NCBI GenBank assembly: GCA_030671465.1
Contig: DAOVIP010000107.1
Span: 1-6,782, forward strand
DNA: 6,782 nt
From: Candidatus Aminicenantota bacterium
GTDB taxonomy: Bacteria; Acidobacteriota; Aminicenantia; UBA2199
Direction of reading: 5' to 3'
The translations under genes and the position numbers were made by a program. Below the pieces are notes generated by a model, which searched no databases, was not told the DNA's origin, and saw only the letters and a list, made by a program, of their open reading frames with translations. Position 1 is the stretch's first letter. Each line of letters opens with the position of its first letter. Below are positions 6,034-6,782 of this stretch, piece by piece.

Positions 6034-6782
6034 TCAAGCAGTCCCGATTAAAATCCCGGCAATGGCAGCAGTTATAACCGTGGCCAGGAAACCTCCGATC
6101 AAGGCCTTGATGGCCAGTTTTGAAACCACTGGTTTCTTATCTGGCACCAGGGTTCCGATTCCGCCGATCAATATTGCCACACTCCCGAAATGGGTAAATC
6201 CGCATAAAGCATAAGTGGTAATGGCAATGGTCCTGGCTGAAAGGGTCTGGTCAATGATATGGGTCTTCAATTGAAGATAGGAAATGAATTCTGTGAAAAG
6301 GATCTTGATACCCAGCAGTTTTCCCACTTCAATAGACTCGCCCGGTGGAATCCCGATTAAAAAAGCCACCGGAGAGAGCAAATATCCCAGGAACCGTTCC
6401 AGAGTTAATCCTGTGATATTCCCAAAGATCCCATTTACTAAATGAATGATGGCTATGAAAGCAATTAGCATTGCTGCAATTTGCAGGGATAAATTCAAAC
6501 CATCCGAAGTGCCATTGGCAATGGCTTCAATCGCAGTCCCTCCTTTCTTCTCAATTTTAACGGTATGCAGAGGATCGGTTTCCGATTTATCCACATCCGG
6601 GATCATTATCTTGGATATCACAATTGCAGCCGGAGCACTCATCAATGAGGCGGTCAGCAGATGTCCGGCCTGGGCCCCAAAACTCATATAGGCAACCATG
6701 ACACTTCCGGCAATGGTTGACATAAAGGTAACCATGATGGTAAAAATCCTGGATTCATTCATGTTTTTAATATATTCTTTAA
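6034..6782 (-). CDS. NupC/CNT family concentrative nucleoside transporter, 5' end cut by the window
   Basis: This is the C-terminal part (about 249 codons) of an inner-membrane nucleoside:cation symporter; full members have about 400 residues. The frame is open through base 6782. ATG 6762-6760 lies inside a conserved stretch (the residues just after it match the family's segment leading into TIAGSV), so the true start is probably outside the window. Family signatures, numbered from that methionine, are TIAGSVMVAYMSFG (16-29), LLTASLMSAPAAI (35-47), LSPVAFLIGIP (129-139), GIKILFTEFISYLQL (151-165) and YALCGFTHFGSVAILIGGIG (184-203). The family's N-E-F reads T-E-F here, and the ribose-contacting asparagine of the Vibrio cholerae CNT structure is H191, so substrate preference may differ from typical uridine/adenosine carriers. 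Several hydrophobic helices are evident. The stop TGA is at 6036-6034. It is likely the upstream partner of the M16 gene in one transcript. Confidence 0.92.
   Translation of the reverse strand, partial: KEYIKNMNESRIFTIMVTFMSTIAGSVMVAYMSFGAQAGHLLTASLMSAPAAIVISKIMIPDVDKSETDPLHTVKIEKKGGTAIEAIANGTSDGLNLSLQIAAMLIAFIAIIHLVNGIFGNITGLTLERFLGYLLSPVAFLIGIPPGESIEVGKLLGIKILFTEFISYLQLKTHIIDQTLSARTIAITTYALCGFTHFGSVAILIGGIGTLVPDKKPVVSKLAIKALIGGFLATVITAAIAGILIGTA

Noticed and set aside
6017..6691. Two plus-strand open frames of 65 and 81 codons
   Set aside because: Both are antisense to the NupC-family gene and show only its mirrored hydrophobic composition.
6760..6762. ATG as the true start of the NupC-family gene
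   Set aside because: The frame stays open to the window edge, the family normally has about 150 more N-terminal residues, and no Shine-Dalgarno precedes this ATG.

Overview
The window carries four protein genes, all on the minus strand and closely spaced (28 bp gap, 49 bp gap, then a 4-nt overlap), so it reads as one operon-like run from right to left. The order of transcription is: a nucleoside transporter of the NupC/CNT family (5' end outside the window), a cytoplasmic M16B zinc peptidase, a very long gene fusing peptidoglycan enzymes, and mraY (3' end outside the window). There are no RNA genes, mobile elements, CRISPR arrays or long repeats, and no non-coding stretch above 50 bp.

The main feature is a 1261-residue protein encoded at 914-4699. 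It joins a complete MurG (adds GlcNAc to lipid I, giving lipid II), an FHA-like beta domain that lacks the phosphothreonine-binding residues, a complete 14-helix MurJ (lipid II flippase), and a C-terminal alpha-helical HEAT-like domain. The next gene, mraY, makes lipid I and starts inside the stop codon of the fusion (ATGA overlap). The three successive membrane steps of peptidoglycan precursor supply (MraY, MurG, MurJ) are therefore encoded by two translationally coupled genes. Two of the steps, synthesis and flipping of lipid II, are on one polypeptide. The topology is sound: MurG works on the cytoplasmic face, and both ends of a 14-helix MurJ are cytoplasmic.

The organism is a bacterium with peptidoglycan and about 40 % G+C (estimated by eye). 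It uses Shine-Dalgarno sites for at least two of the three starts that can be examined. The separation of mraY and murG from the usual mraY-murD-ftsW-murG-murC order, and the domain fusion, suggest a lineage far from the model Proteobacteria and Firmicutes, perhaps an uncultured candidate phylum. The sequence alone does not allow a firm assignment.

The upstream half (transporter and M16 peptidase) has no obvious functional tie to lipid II and may only share transcription.
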